A stretch of DNA of 64,000 bases, taken from positions 186,001 to 250,000 of the forward strand of contig JBCCKF010000005.1 in NCBI GenBank assembly GCA_039027435.1, written 5' to 3'. The notes under the pieces were generated by a model, which was not told where the DNA came from, did not search any database, and was given only the letters and a program-made list of their open reading frames with translations. Shown one piece after another: positions 25,692-33,503 of the stretch (its first letter is position 1; each line of letters begins with the position of its first letter). Made by a program: the position numbers and the translations under genes. The DNA is from CALBPI01 sp039027435. Lineage in GTDB: Bacteria > Pseudomonadota > Gammaproteobacteria > Steroidobacterales > Woeseiaceae.

Positions 25692-26017
25692 GCAAGAAGA
25701 AGGTCTTCACCGCCGATACGCTGGTCACGGTTGCCCATTTCGCCAACGTGCTCGCGACAGAGGGCATTGAAACCGAGATTCGCAATGCCAATCTGGGCGG
25801 TGCCCTAGGTGAAGTTCCTTTCACGGAAGTTTGGCCTCAGTTGTGGGTCAAACACGCGCTGGACGCGCCGCGAGCCCGCGAAATCATTGAAGAAATTCGT
25901 TCCGAGCCCGAGCCGGTGGGCGAGCCCTGGGTCTGCAAGGCCTGTGGTACGCGCAATGAGTATCAGTTCGCAGTCTGCTGGAATTGTGGCTGGGCGGACT
26001 CGGAAACACCGCTTTAG
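25688..26017 (+). CDS. DUF2007 protein with C-terminal zinc ribbon
   Basis: The 109-residue protein has an N-terminal DUF2007 fold (residues about 5-65: KVFTADTLVTVAHFANVL) and a zinc-ribbon tail with two CxxC pairs, CKACG and CWNCG, near residues 80-100. DUF2007 is a ferredoxin-like fold, called putative signal transducing protein without proof. The GTG start overlaps trpA by 4 nt (GTGA), so it is translated with tryptophan synthase, although it belongs to no known tryptophan step. A short GC-rich inverted repeat around 26009-26020 is too weak to call a terminator. Confidence 0.85.
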   Translation: MSKKKVFTADTLVTVAHFANVLATEGIETEIRNANLGGALGEVPFTEVWPQLWVKHALDAPRAREIIEEIRSEPEPVGEPWVCKACGTRNEYQFAVCWNCGWADSETPL

Positions 26018-26030
26018 CGGGATTTTGGCG

Positions 26031-26036
26031 TACAAT
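26031..26036 (+). promoter_or_regulatory. Possible panD promoter -10 element
   Basis: TACAAT at 26031-26036 matches five of six bases of the -10 consensus and would start transcription near 26043, just before the hairpin at 26050. No good -35 element is seen at 16-18 nt upstream (the best is ACCGCT), and there is no TGn extension. The element is therefore weak evidence for a separate panD promoter. Confidence 0.35.
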
Positions 26037-26049
26037 AGCGGGCTGCACA

Positions 26050-26076
26050 GGTGGCCTCGATATCTCGGGGACCACC
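26050..26076 (+). promoter_or_regulatory. Strong hairpin in the panD 5' untranslated region
   Basis: GGTGGCCTCGA (26050-26060), a TATC loop (26061-26064), and TCGGGG-A-CCACC (26065-26076) fold into an 11-pair stem with one U-G pair and one bulged A. It is followed by GGAATTTG rather than a T run, so it is not a typical intrinsic terminator. It lies 14 nt before the panD ribosome site GGAG (26091-26094). It may serve as an RNA stability or regulatory element, or as a processing site separating panD from the trp transcript. Confidence 0.6.
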
Positions 26077-26101
26077 GGAATTTGCGCTCAGGAGTACCGC
26101 C

Positions 26102-26467
26102 TTGCGCTGGGTAATGCGATCCAAAATTCATAAGGCCAGGGTCACCGAGGCCGACGTCAACTATGTCGGCAGCATCACGATCGATCGTGCGCTGATCGAG
26201 AGAGTGGGGTTGTGGGAGAACGAGAAAGTCCTCGTTGTCTCCAACACATCCGGAGCTCGTCTCGAGACCTACGTCATCGCGGGGGAACGCGATTCAGGCG
26301 TGATCTGCATGAACGGGGCTGCCGCCCATCTGATCAGTGAAGGTGAGGAGCTCATCATCATCGCTTTCGAGCTCACCGATCGACCTCTGGATCCTTGCGC
26401 GATCCTCGTGGACGAGCGTAATCGGTTTGTCCGCTACCTCACGGAGACGCCGGCTACCGAGCCCTGA
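26102..26467 (+). CDS. panD: Aspartate 1-decarboxylase proenzyme
   Basis: The protein (121 residues from TTG 26102) makes beta-alanine for pantothenate. The self-cleavage site is the Gly-Ser in YVGSITID (residues 23-24), where Ser becomes the pyruvoyl group. Other signatures are NTSGARLETYVIAGERDSG and NGAAAHL. The TTG is chosen because GGAG lies 7 nt upstream and the start gives an N terminus similar to the MxxTM-type of relatives. An ATG at 26114 would lose four residues. No panB or panC gene is near, so the pathway genes are dispersed. Confidence 0.88.
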   Translation: MRWVMRSKIHKARVTEADVNYVGSITIDRALIERVGLWENEKVLVVSNTSGARLETYVIAGERDSGVICMNGAAAHLISEGEELIIIAFELTDRPLDPCAILVDERNRFVRYLTETPATEP

Positions 26468-26472
26468 TCGGT

Positions 26473-27441
26473 TCAGGCGACGACCTGGTTCGGCGCCGAG
26501 CCTTCCTTGAAGGCGCGGCGAAGCTCCGCAACCATGATGCGGACACTTTCCGAGATGTCCGGAGCCGCTACATAAACGGGTGGCTCGCGACGCAGACCCG
26601 CCCAGTTCTCCGTGTTGATCACGAACTGCAGATAACGAATGTTGCGGTTGATTGCCTCGATGTAGGGATTGCGCCCGTCGAATACGGGTTCAATAAACCG
26701 GTACGTGCGTTCGAATTCTTCGTCGAGTCGGTGGCGAGCACCTTTCTGGAAAAATTCGGGTGTCTTTCGCAAGAGATCTTCACCCGATTCGTACTGCATG
26801 ACTGACTCACCGGCATCGTTAACCGACATTGCCACGCCACCGATCACGAACTCGTGGAAGAGCCGGTCTCGACACTTCTCGAGATAGCAGCGGTCCGCCA
26901 TCTGCGCGAGTAAATCTCCGGTACCGATCATGTAACCGACCCGAGTGTCTCGCGGATCGTCCATCGTAAGGTTGTGCAGATCAATCTCATAGCCGGTGAA
27001 GTGCACCAGCTGTGCCGCAAGGTCTGCGCAGTGACCAAGGCCGATGCGCTCAAGGTAGTCTCGCAGAAATTCACCGCTCCGCGTGACGTGCACTCGAGTA
27101 AAGACAGCACCGTTGGCGATCGTACCGTCGCGCGATTGGTGTCGGATGTAGCCGGCGTCATGAAACATCGCGATGATGATGGCGAGTTCAGCGCGCGCTG
27201 GTCCCAGTCGATCGGCTTCCTTCACGGTACGCTCATGGCCCGCGATAAGGCGTGCGACCGCTAAGGTCATGTCCAGAGTATGTTGAACGTCGTGGTAGGT
27301 CGTGTCGCAACCGTGATAGCCCGGGTAACGCCCCGCGAACAGTCGTTCGAAGTCGTGAAACGCCAACCATATTCGGTCGTAGGCGGCGTGTGGGAACGTG
27401 TCGTAAAACAAGGACTCAACGGCGTCTCGCACCGATGTCAT
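26473..27441 (-). CDS. HD-domain metal-dependent phosphohydrolase
   Basis: The protein is 322 residues from the ATG at 27439-27441. The HD domain shows YHDVQHTLDM (histidine ligand) and MFHDAGYIRH (His-Asp pair), with a further acidic ligand in GTGDLLAQMADR. Such proteins hydrolyse phosphodiesters or nucleotides. No GYP motif is present, so it is not a classical c-di-GMP HD-GYP. A longer start at 27582 would add 47 residues lacking similarity to the domain, and the shorter start is preferred although no good ribosome site is seen. The substrate is unknown. Confidence 0.72.
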   Translation of the reverse strand: MTSVRDAVESLFYDTFPHAAYDRIWLAFHDFERLFAGRYPGYHGCDTTYHDVQHTLDMTLAVARLIAGHERTVKEADRLGPARAELAIIIAMFHDAGYIRHQSRDGTIANGAVFTRVHVTRSGEFLRDYLERIGLGHCADLAAQLVHFTGYEIDLHNLTMDDPRDTRVGYMIGTGDLLAQMADRCYLEKCRDRLFHEFVIGGVAMSVNDAGESVMQYESGEDLLRKTPEFFQKGARHRLDEEFERTYRFIEPVFDGRNPYIEAINRNIRYLQFVINTENWAGLRREPPVYVAAPDISESVRIMVAELRRAFKEGSAPNQVVA

Positions 27442-27643
27442 GCTCGAGACATCGACGCGGTCGGTGACATCAAAGTTGTTGCGCCGATCACGCAGAGATT
27501 GTGAGTGCGTCTGTTGTGCCTGCACGCGCCCTGAATCCACCCCACCTAGTTCGGCCAAGCATACGTGAAACGATGGGGACAAGTTAGGCCCGATATGACG
27601 TAACGACGATATTTGGGCGAATAAAGACGAAAGTCGTCAGTTC
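27442..27643. other. Non-coding spacer between HD hydrolase and prlC
   Basis: This 202-nt spacer holds no convincing gene. A small hairpin on the minus strand (GACGA-CTT-TCGTC, 27626-27638) is followed by TTTAT, so it might weakly terminate prlC transcription. No promoter with good consensus is visible for the hydrolase. If the longer hydrolase start (27582) were right, most of the spacer would be coding. Confidence 0.4.
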
Positions 27644-29665
27644 TCAAGCAGCGAGGATGCCGTCGCGTTCCAGTAATGCGTCGATACGCGCGGTTCGTCC
27701 CCTGAAATCGGTGAAGGCTTCGCCGATATCGCGGCTGCCACCGATCTCAAGAATTTTTTGTCGGAAGCGTTTCGCAGTGTCGAGATCGAAAACGTTGCCG
27801 ACTTCCTCGAATGCGGAAAACGCGTCGGCGGCGAGTACCTCCGCCCATTTGTAGCTGTAATACCCAGCGGCATACCCTCCCGCAAAAATATGCGAGAAAC
27901 CGTTTTCGAATCGATTCCACGTCGGTGGTTCGATCAGCGTCGTGCGCGCTCTGGTCTCTGCCAGGACTGACTCCAAAACACCCGGCTCTGCAGCGTCATT
28001 GCGCGCATGCAGGTCGAAGTCGAACAGCGCAAATTCGAGCTGACGTAACATCTGCAGCCCCGCCCCGCAGTTGCGTGCCGCGTACAGACGGTCGTATAGC
28101 GCTTTGGGTAATGGATCGCCTGAGTCGACATGCGCGCTGCATGCCTTCAGGACGTCGTAATGCCAGGCGTAGTGTTCGAAGAACTGGCTCGGAAGCTCGA
28201 CCGCGTCCCACGGCACACCATTGATTCCGGCGATGCTCGGATAGGCGACCCGCGTCAGCAGGTGGTGCAGCATGTGTCCAAATTCGTGGAATAGGGTAAC
28301 GATTTCCTGGTGAGCCAGTTGTGCTTCCTGATCGCCGTCGCCCGTCGTGAAATTACAAACCAGATACCCGACTGGCAGCGACCGCGAATCGGGCAGCGCC
28401 TTGTGGACAACGCACTCATCAATCCATGCGCCACCGCGTTTGCCGGTGCGAGCGTACAAATCCATGTAGAACCCACCGATCGTTTTGTCTTCCTGGTCCA
28501 GCACATGAATGAACGCGACATCTTCGTGCCAGGCGACCACATCATCCGCAGCCCGGAAACGCAGACCAAACAGACGACCAGCCAGTTCGAACAATCCCTC
28601 GAGAACTGCCGGCGCTTGAAAATAGGGTCGCAGCAACTCGTCAGAGATGGCGAAATCGCGGTTGCGTAGTTGCTCGAGCAAAAAGGTCGTATCCCAGGCT
28701 TCGAGTTTGTGCCCAGCAAGCGACTCGAGTTCTTCACGTTCACGTTCGGCACTTGCCAGGCTGCGCTCAGCAAGATCGTTCAGGAACGACAAAACCTCTT
28801 CGACGGAGTTGGCCATCTTTGGCGCCAGTGACATTTCGGCGTAGTTACCGAACCCGAGCAGCTCCGCCATCTGTTGTCGCGTGGTCAGAATCTCGGTGAT
28901 CAATGGGCCGTTATCCCATTGCTTGTCATGTTGTCCGGATGTGCTGGCCCGCGTCATCCAGGCTTCGTAGAAACGCTGCCTTGTGTCTCTGTGTTCACAA
29001 TGCGTTATGACTGCCTGGTAGGTCGGTTGGGTGAGCGAAAACAGCCAGCCCTCGACGCCAGCGGCCAGAGCCGCGGCGCGCGCGCTCCGAAGCACCGTCT
29101 CCGGCATTCCCGACACTGCATCAGCATTCTCGGTGTGCCATGACCAGGCGTCCGTGCACTGCTGTAGACGGTTAGAAAACTCCGCTTGTGTTTTCGACAA
29201 TTGCTGGGTCAATTCGACGAATCGCACTTTATCGTCTGCGTTGAGTGCGACCCCCGCCAGGCGGAAGTCGCGCAGCATCTTGTGAATGAGTTCCTGCGCC
29301 GAGGTATCCAGGGACTGCGCGCTAGATGATTCGAGCCTGACCAGAGCCGCATAAACTGTCTCGTCCTGGCCGAGCTCCGTGGCGAAGCGCGTGATTTGCG
29401 CGAGTGCTTCGACGTAGGCAGTCTGAAAATCGGGGTCGCTCTGCACCATATTCAGGTGTGAAAACGGCGACCAACAGCGCCCGAGATCATGGCGAATTTC
29501 TTCAAGCCCGTAGACGAGATTCTCGAACCCATGAGGCGCTTCACGGATAACGTCGAGACGTTGGCGGAGCGTGTCGAGCAGGGCAGGCACTTCGCGGCGG
29601 ATCGAATCTGCCGAGATGTTCGAAAAATCAGGTAGTTCAAAAATCTCGTTAGACGACTGGGTCAT
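27644..29665 (-). CDS. prlC: Oligopeptidase A (M3 metallopeptidase)
   Basis: The cytosolic zinc peptidase (673 residues) degrades peptides, including signal peptides and short products of other proteases. The active site HEFGHMLHH is at about residue 460, in the context LFHEFGHML. The start ATG at 29663-29665 gives a length close to the 680 residues of the enteric enzyme. A longer reading frame to 29908 is out of line with the family. It is divergent from gor with a 95-nt gap. A later segment, FAGGYAAGYYSYKWAEVL, is a strong M3 signature. Confidence 0.94.
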   Translation of the reverse strand: MTQSSNEIFELPDFSNISADSIRREVPALLDTLRQRLDVIREAPHGFENLVYGLEEIRHDLGRCWSPFSHLNMVQSDPDFQTAYVEALAQITRFATELGQDETVYAALVRLESSSAQSLDTSAQELIHKMLRDFRLAGVALNADDKVRFVELTQQLSKTQAEFSNRLQQCTDAWSWHTENADAVSGMPETVLRSARAAALAAGVEGWLFSLTQPTYQAVITHCEHRDTRQRFYEAWMTRASTSGQHDKQWDNGPLITEILTTRQQMAELLGFGNYAEMSLAPKMANSVEEVLSFLNDLAERSLASAEREREELESLAGHKLEAWDTTFLLEQLRNRDFAISDELLRPYFQAPAVLEGLFELAGRLFGLRFRAADDVVAWHEDVAFIHVLDQEDKTIGGFYMDLYARTGKRGGAWIDECVVHKALPDSRSLPVGYLVCNFTTGDGDQEAQLAHQEIVTLFHEFGHMLHHLLTRVAYPSIAGINGVPWDAVELPSQFFEHYAWHYDVLKACSAHVDSGDPLPKALYDRLYAARNCGAGLQMLRQLEFALFDFDLHARNDAAEPGVLESVLAETRARTTLIEPPTWNRFENGFSHIFAGGYAAGYYSYKWAEVLAADAFSAFEEVGNVFDLDTAKRFRQKILEIGGSRDIGEAFTDFRGRTARIDALLERDGILAA

Positions 29666-29760
29666 GCTAAATCCGCAAGTGTGGTCGAAGGCCTCTGTGC
29701 CGCTGTGCGCCAGAAGTGTAGCATGCGCACGGATGAGGAATTGACGTTGGGAAGTGAGCG

Positions 29761-31110
29761 GTGAGTGAGCGATACGATCTGATTGTGGTGGGTGGCGGCA
29801 GCGGCGGACTCGCCCACGCGCAGCGAGCCGTTGAATACGGTGCCCGTGTGATGGTGGTCGAATCTCATCGCCTGGGCGGAACTTGCGTGAATGTCGGCTG
29901 TGTCCCAAAGAAAGTCATGTGGTATGCCGCAAACGTCGCCGAGCATCTCGAGCTCGCAGAGAGCTACGGCTTCGAGCGTATGGATTCACATCACCAGTGG
30001 CGCACACTTAAGGAAGCACGCGACGCCTATGTAGTGCGCCTGAATGGTATCTATGCCAACAGTCTTGAGCGCAAATCGATTGATGTTGTGCGGGGTCGTG
30101 CGCGCTTCACCGGACCGAATTCGATCACCGTCGACCGCACTGCGTATGAAGCGGATCGGATTACGATCGCAACCGGCGGTTATCCACATATGCCTTCAGT
30201 GCCCGGTGCTGAGCTGGGTATCACTTCAGATGGCTTCTTCGAACTGGAACAGATGCCGCAGCGCGTTGCGTTGGTTGGCAGTGGCTATGTCTCGGTGGAG
30301 CTCGGTGGCGTTCTGCGAGCGCTGGGCGCGGACACCACCATCCTGGTGCGCCAGGATGGCGTACTGCGATCGTTCGACCCACTGTTGCGTAGTGCGATGA
30401 CCGACGCACTGGAGGCGGATGGCATCGAACTGCACGATCATTTCATCCCCGAGAGTCTGCGGCAGGGCGCCGACAACAAGCTGACTCTGCGAGCTGAAGA
30501 TGGACGCGAATTCGGCGACTTCGACTGCGTCATCTGGGCGGTGGGTCGCGATCCTGCGACGGAGGATCTTGAGCTGGCAACCGCTGGCGTATCGACAGAT
30601 CCGGGCGGGTTCATTCCGGTCGATGAATGGCAGCAAACGAACGTTGAGCATATCTTCGCGCTGGGTGATGTCACGGGTGCGGTAGCACTCACACCAGTGG
30701 CGATCGCTGCAGGTCGGAGACTCTCGGACCGGATCTTCGGTGGTATGGCCGATCGAAAACTGGACTACACCAACATTGCGACTGTGGTGTTCTCGCATCC
30801 ACCGATGGGCACCGTTGGACTGACAGAGCCGGAGGCGAGAGCTAGGTTTGGTGACAAGACCAAGACCTACACGTCTTCCTTCATCCCGATGCGTTATGCG
30901 CTAGGTACTCACAAACGCAGGGCAGCAATGAAACTGGTGGTTGCCGGTGACGAAGAGCGCGTTGTGGGCTGCCATGTGTTCGGCGAAGGCGCCGATGAAA
31001 TGATGCAAGGCTTCGCTGTGGCTGTGAAGATGGGCGCAACGAAAAAAGATTTCGACGACACTGTCGCCATCCATCCGACCAGCGCCGAAGAACTCGTGAC
31101 GATGCGTTAA
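29761..31110 (+). CDS. gor: Glutathione-disulfide reductase
   Basis: The flavoenzyme (449 residues) reduces oxidised glutathione with NADPH. The FAD motif GGGSGGLAHA is followed by the redox pair in CVNVGC (C42 and C47). A second Rossmann motif GSGYVSVELGG with the downstream VRQDGVLRSFD loop is that of NADPH-using enzymes. The C-terminal catalytic HPTSAEE is intact. The GTG start at 29761 has a purine-rich stretch (GGGAAGTGAG) upstream. It ends 10 nt before a strong terminator. The glutathione pathway also fits the GST-like protein near 1 kb. Confidence 0.94.
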   Translation: MSERYDLIVVGGGSGGLAHAQRAVEYGARVMVVESHRLGGTCVNVGCVPKKVMWYAANVAEHLELAESYGFERMDSHHQWRTLKEARDAYVVRLNGIYANSLERKSIDVVRGRARFTGPNSITVDRTAYEADRITIATGGYPHMPSVPGAELGITSDGFFELEQMPQRVALVGSGYVSVELGGVLRALGADTTILVRQDGVLRSFDPLLRSAMTDALEADGIELHDHFIPESLRQGADNKLTLRAEDGREFGDFDCVIWAVGRDPATEDLELATAGVSTDPGGFIPVDEWQQTNVEHIFALGDVTGAVALTPVAIAAGRRLSDRIFGGMADRKLDYTNIATVVFSHPPMGTVGLTEPEARARFGDKTKTYTSSFIPMRYALGTHKRRAAMKLVVAGDEERVVGCHVFGEGADEMMQGFAVAVKMGATKKDFDDTVAIHPTSAEELVTMR

Positions 31111-31120
31111 AACAAAAAAA

Positions 31121-31152
31121 ACCGCACCGGCCAGGGGCCGATGCGGTTTGTT
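31121..31152 (+). terminator. Bidirectional terminator between gor and the DUF4397 gene
   Basis: ACCGCACCGGCC (31121-31132) pairs with GGCCGATGCGGT (31136-31147) in a 12-position stem with one C-A mismatch and an AGG loop. An A run (31111-31120) precedes it and TTTG-TTTG follows it, so it could terminate in both directions. It serves gor from the left and the convergent DUF4397 gene from the right. Confidence 0.85.
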
Positions 31153-31172
31153 TGTGGTCGATCCGTTGACGC

Positions 31173-32522
31173 TTAGTTAAAGTCGTCGAGCAGAATCAGG
31201 CCCAGCGGTGCGCCACCACCAGCAGCATCACGTGCTACTGCGGTGTAGATGCCGCCGGCGTCGATCGTAATATCGATCGGGCCGATCGCCGCTGTGGTCG
31301 TGCCGGTCGGCGTGACCGTCACGGTGTAGGTGCCTGCAGCCAGCTGCACGTAACCGGTCTCATCACCAAACTCAACGTCAGCGAAGTTCGGGGTGACCGT
31401 CGTGATGTCGGTGCCCGGTGCGGTGACGAAGATGTCGACAGCGCCTGCTGCGGGCGAGCCGTGCAGGATGCGCACCTGCGCCTGCGTTGCGACAGAGCGA
31501 CGGTCATCGGCGAGCACCTGCGGTGCGATGTTGGCCAACAGGCCAGTCGCGTATACGGACGATTCGCTGCCTACGGTCAGGTTAAGGTCCGCGTCGATCA
31601 CGATGGTGCCAGCGTCGCCAGCCGGTGTGACTTTAACGTTGTACGTGCCTGGCGCTACTTCTACGAATCCGGTGAAGTCGGGGAATGCAAGGCCCGGTAC
31701 GAGCGGATTCGCGAAATCATCATTGACGATGATGTCTACCGCCGGCGCGTCCGGAGAGTTGTGGATCACGCGGAGTGCTGCCGGCGTATCAACGTCGAAC
31801 AACTCAAATGAGTTTGCGCCGTCAAGCACCACCAGCGATACCGGTGCATCACCCGCTTCGGTGTTTTCAACCGCAGTGATCAGGTAATCGATGCCAGCTG
31901 TAAGGACAACCGGTCCGCTGTCGAAGACAACCGTCGTTGTACCTGCCAACGTAACGCGGATCTGGTATTCGCCACCCGGCACTTCCGCCGGACCGAGCGA
32001 TCCGCCGAAGCTGAATGAACCCAGGGGCGCTGAAGCACCGAGATCGGCGCCCGGCGCGGTGACGTAAACGTCGACCGCAGGAGCAGCCGGAGCGCCGTGT
32101 ACAACCGTCGCGCGGATGTTGCCAACGGCTGGACTCTGGTCAGGAATTTCGACGATGACCGGGCCGATGGTCGCAACCGGACCCGCAGCGATCACAGCAT
32201 AACGCGTGTCAGCCGAGAGGGTCAGATCCACCGGACCGATAACGGTGGTGTTCGCGCCAGGGGTCAATCCGTCGACCTGAACGGTGTAGGTGCCGCCCGG
32301 GACGCGAATGTCCTGGGTTCCCGCTTTGTAGTCGACGCCGTTAAACGACAGACCATCAATGGTGACGTTTACTGCTGGTGCATCAGGCGATGCGTGCAGA
32401 ACGCGGACTACGGTGGTGTCGACAACTACTGCGGCGTCGTCGTCATCGTCATCAAAAACATCGCAACCCGTAAGGGCGATTGCTGCAACCGCCGCCATGG
32501 CAGTCAATTTGCTACGCAACAT
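31173..32522 (-). CDS. DUF4397 repeat lipoprotein
   Basis: The protein (449 residues) is a lipoprotein (IALTGC, C20) with four DUF4397 domains, each starting with a variant of VRVLHASPDAPAVDV (at about residues 39, 135, 245 and 345). Each repeat is about 100 residues and beta-rich, an immunoglobulin-like scaffold of unknown role. The mature N terminus is C-D-V-F followed by six Asp. Asp at +2 is an inner-membrane retention signal in enterobacterial Lol sorting. The ribosome site is GAAGGAG, 7 nt upstream of ATG. Cell-surface or envelope binding is plausible, but not shown. Confidence 0.88.
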   Translation of the reverse strand: MLRSKLTAMAAVAAIALTGCDVFDDDDDDAAVVVDTTVVRVLHASPDAPAVNVTIDGLSFNGVDYKAGTQDIRVPGGTYTVQVDGLTPGANTTVIGPVDLTLSADTRYAVIAAGPVATIGPVIVEIPDQSPAVGNIRATVVHGAPAAPAVDVYVTAPGADLGASAPLGSFSFGGSLGPAEVPGGEYQIRVTLAGTTTVVFDSGPVVLTAGIDYLITAVENTEAGDAPVSLVVLDGANSFELFDVDTPAALRVIHNSPDAPAVDIIVNDDFANPLVPGLAFPDFTGFVEVAPGTYNVKVTPAGDAGTIVIDADLNLTVGSESSVYATGLLANIAPQVLADDRRSVATQAQVRILHGSPAAGAVDIFVTAPGTDITTVTPNFADVEFGDETGYVQLAAGTYTVTVTPTGTTTAAIGPIDITIDAGGIYTAVARDAAGGGAPLGLILLDDFN

Positions 32523-32581
32523 AGTTTTTTACTCCTTCAAAACTAAGGGCGAATGAAAGTTCGCATCTGAGTTTCGAGGTC

Positions 32582-32614
32582 TGCGTCCGTTTGGATGCAG
32601 AAAAAATTAAAAAA
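32582..32614 (-). repeat. Inverted repeat next to AT-rich tract upstream of the DUF4397 gene
   Basis: The hairpin CTGCGTCC-GTTT-GGATGCAG is at about 32581-32600 and is flanked by A/T runs (32601-32614). On the minus strand the U run comes before the hairpin, not after it, so it is not a typical terminator of aroE. It lies in the leader of the DUF4397 gene, where it may mark a promoter or a 5' UTR structure. Confidence 0.4.
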
Positions 32615-33457
32615 CTAGTTCGCGGCGGGTAATCGATTCAGGACATGCGCCGTTTCGGGTTGGATACCTCGCCAAATCCGAAAAGACTCTGCGGCTTGCT
32701 CGATGAGCATGCCCCAGCCGGCTCGGGTTCGACCGGCGTCCATTTGCTCCGCCCAGGTGACGAAAGGCGTCTTGTGCAGCGCGTAGGAAAGGTCATAACA
32801 GGCCGTGTGTCCCCGGCGAATGGCTTCCTTAGGGAACGGTGGCGACTCGCCGGAAAGTCCCGCCGAGGTGGCGTTGATCACAAGATCGAAGGGTTCAACG
32901 CTACGTACATCGTTAAACCGCATGCCCTCGACTTCGCCGAGCGCACCAAAATGGTTTGCCAGCGCATCGGCTTTGGCGACGGTGCGATTCGCAATGACGA
33001 TGGCGGAAGGTTCGAGGTCGAGCAATGGCGCCAGGATCCCTTGCGTCGCGCCGCCAGCACCCAGCACGAGAATGCGCGTGTTCGGTATTTCGAATTTCCA
33101 GTTGTCACGCAGGTCGCAGATCAGGCCGATTCCATCAGTGTTGAAACCGATGATGCGATCTTCATCAAACTTCAGTGTGTTTAAAGCGCCCGCGATGCTC
33201 GCCGATTCGCTGAGCTCGTCGACCAATCGCGTGGCGCGACTCTTATGCGGAACGGTCACGTTCAGACCTTTGCCACCGGCGCGCTGGAATTGGCGGACCA
33301 CGGATTCGAGGTCATCCGGCGCTGCTTCAACCAGTTCATAGATCAGCGATTCACCGGTCTGTTCAGCAAACTGTTGGTGAATGACCGGAGACTTGCTATG
33401 CGCCACGGGATAACCAACGACGCCATAGCGATCGAGAATCGCGGTTTCCTGTACCAA
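32615..33457 (-). CDS. aroE: Shikimate dehydrogenase
   Basis: The enzyme (280 residues) reduces 3-dehydroshikimate with NADPH. Substrate and catalytic motifs are YPVAHSKSPVIH, NVTVPHKSRA (catalytic lysine) and FNTDGIGL (aspartate). The nucleotide-binding LGAGGATQG follows. The start is TTG at 33455-33457, supported by AGGAG 9 nt upstream, and no ATG is available before the first conserved motif. The pathway leads to chorismate, the substrate of the trp operon in this window. The gene follows hemB by 46 nt and may be co-transcribed with it. Confidence 0.95.
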   Translation of the reverse strand: MVQETAILDRYGVVGYPVAHSKSPVIHQQFAEQTGESLIYELVEAAPDDLESVVRQFQRAGGKGLNVTVPHKSRATRLVDELSESASIAGALNTLKFDEDRIIGFNTDGIGLICDLRDNWKFEIPNTRILVLGAGGATQGILAPLLDLEPSAIVIANRTVAKADALANHFGALGEVEGMRFNDVRSVEPFDLVINATSAGLSGESPPFPKEAIRRGHTACYDLSYALHKTPFVTWAEQMDAGRTRAGWGMLIEQAAESFRIWRGIQPETAHVLNRLPAAN

Positions 33458-33503
33458 ATCTAACGCTCCTGCCGCTCTGCCATGACTCTTTCGACTGCCG
33501 AGT

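Noticed and set aside
26050..26076. Intrinsic terminator of the trp operon
   Set aside because: A strong stem is present, but no T run follows it.
32582..32614. Terminator of aroE
   Set aside because: On the minus strand the U run is before the stem, so the order is wrong for an intrinsic terminator.
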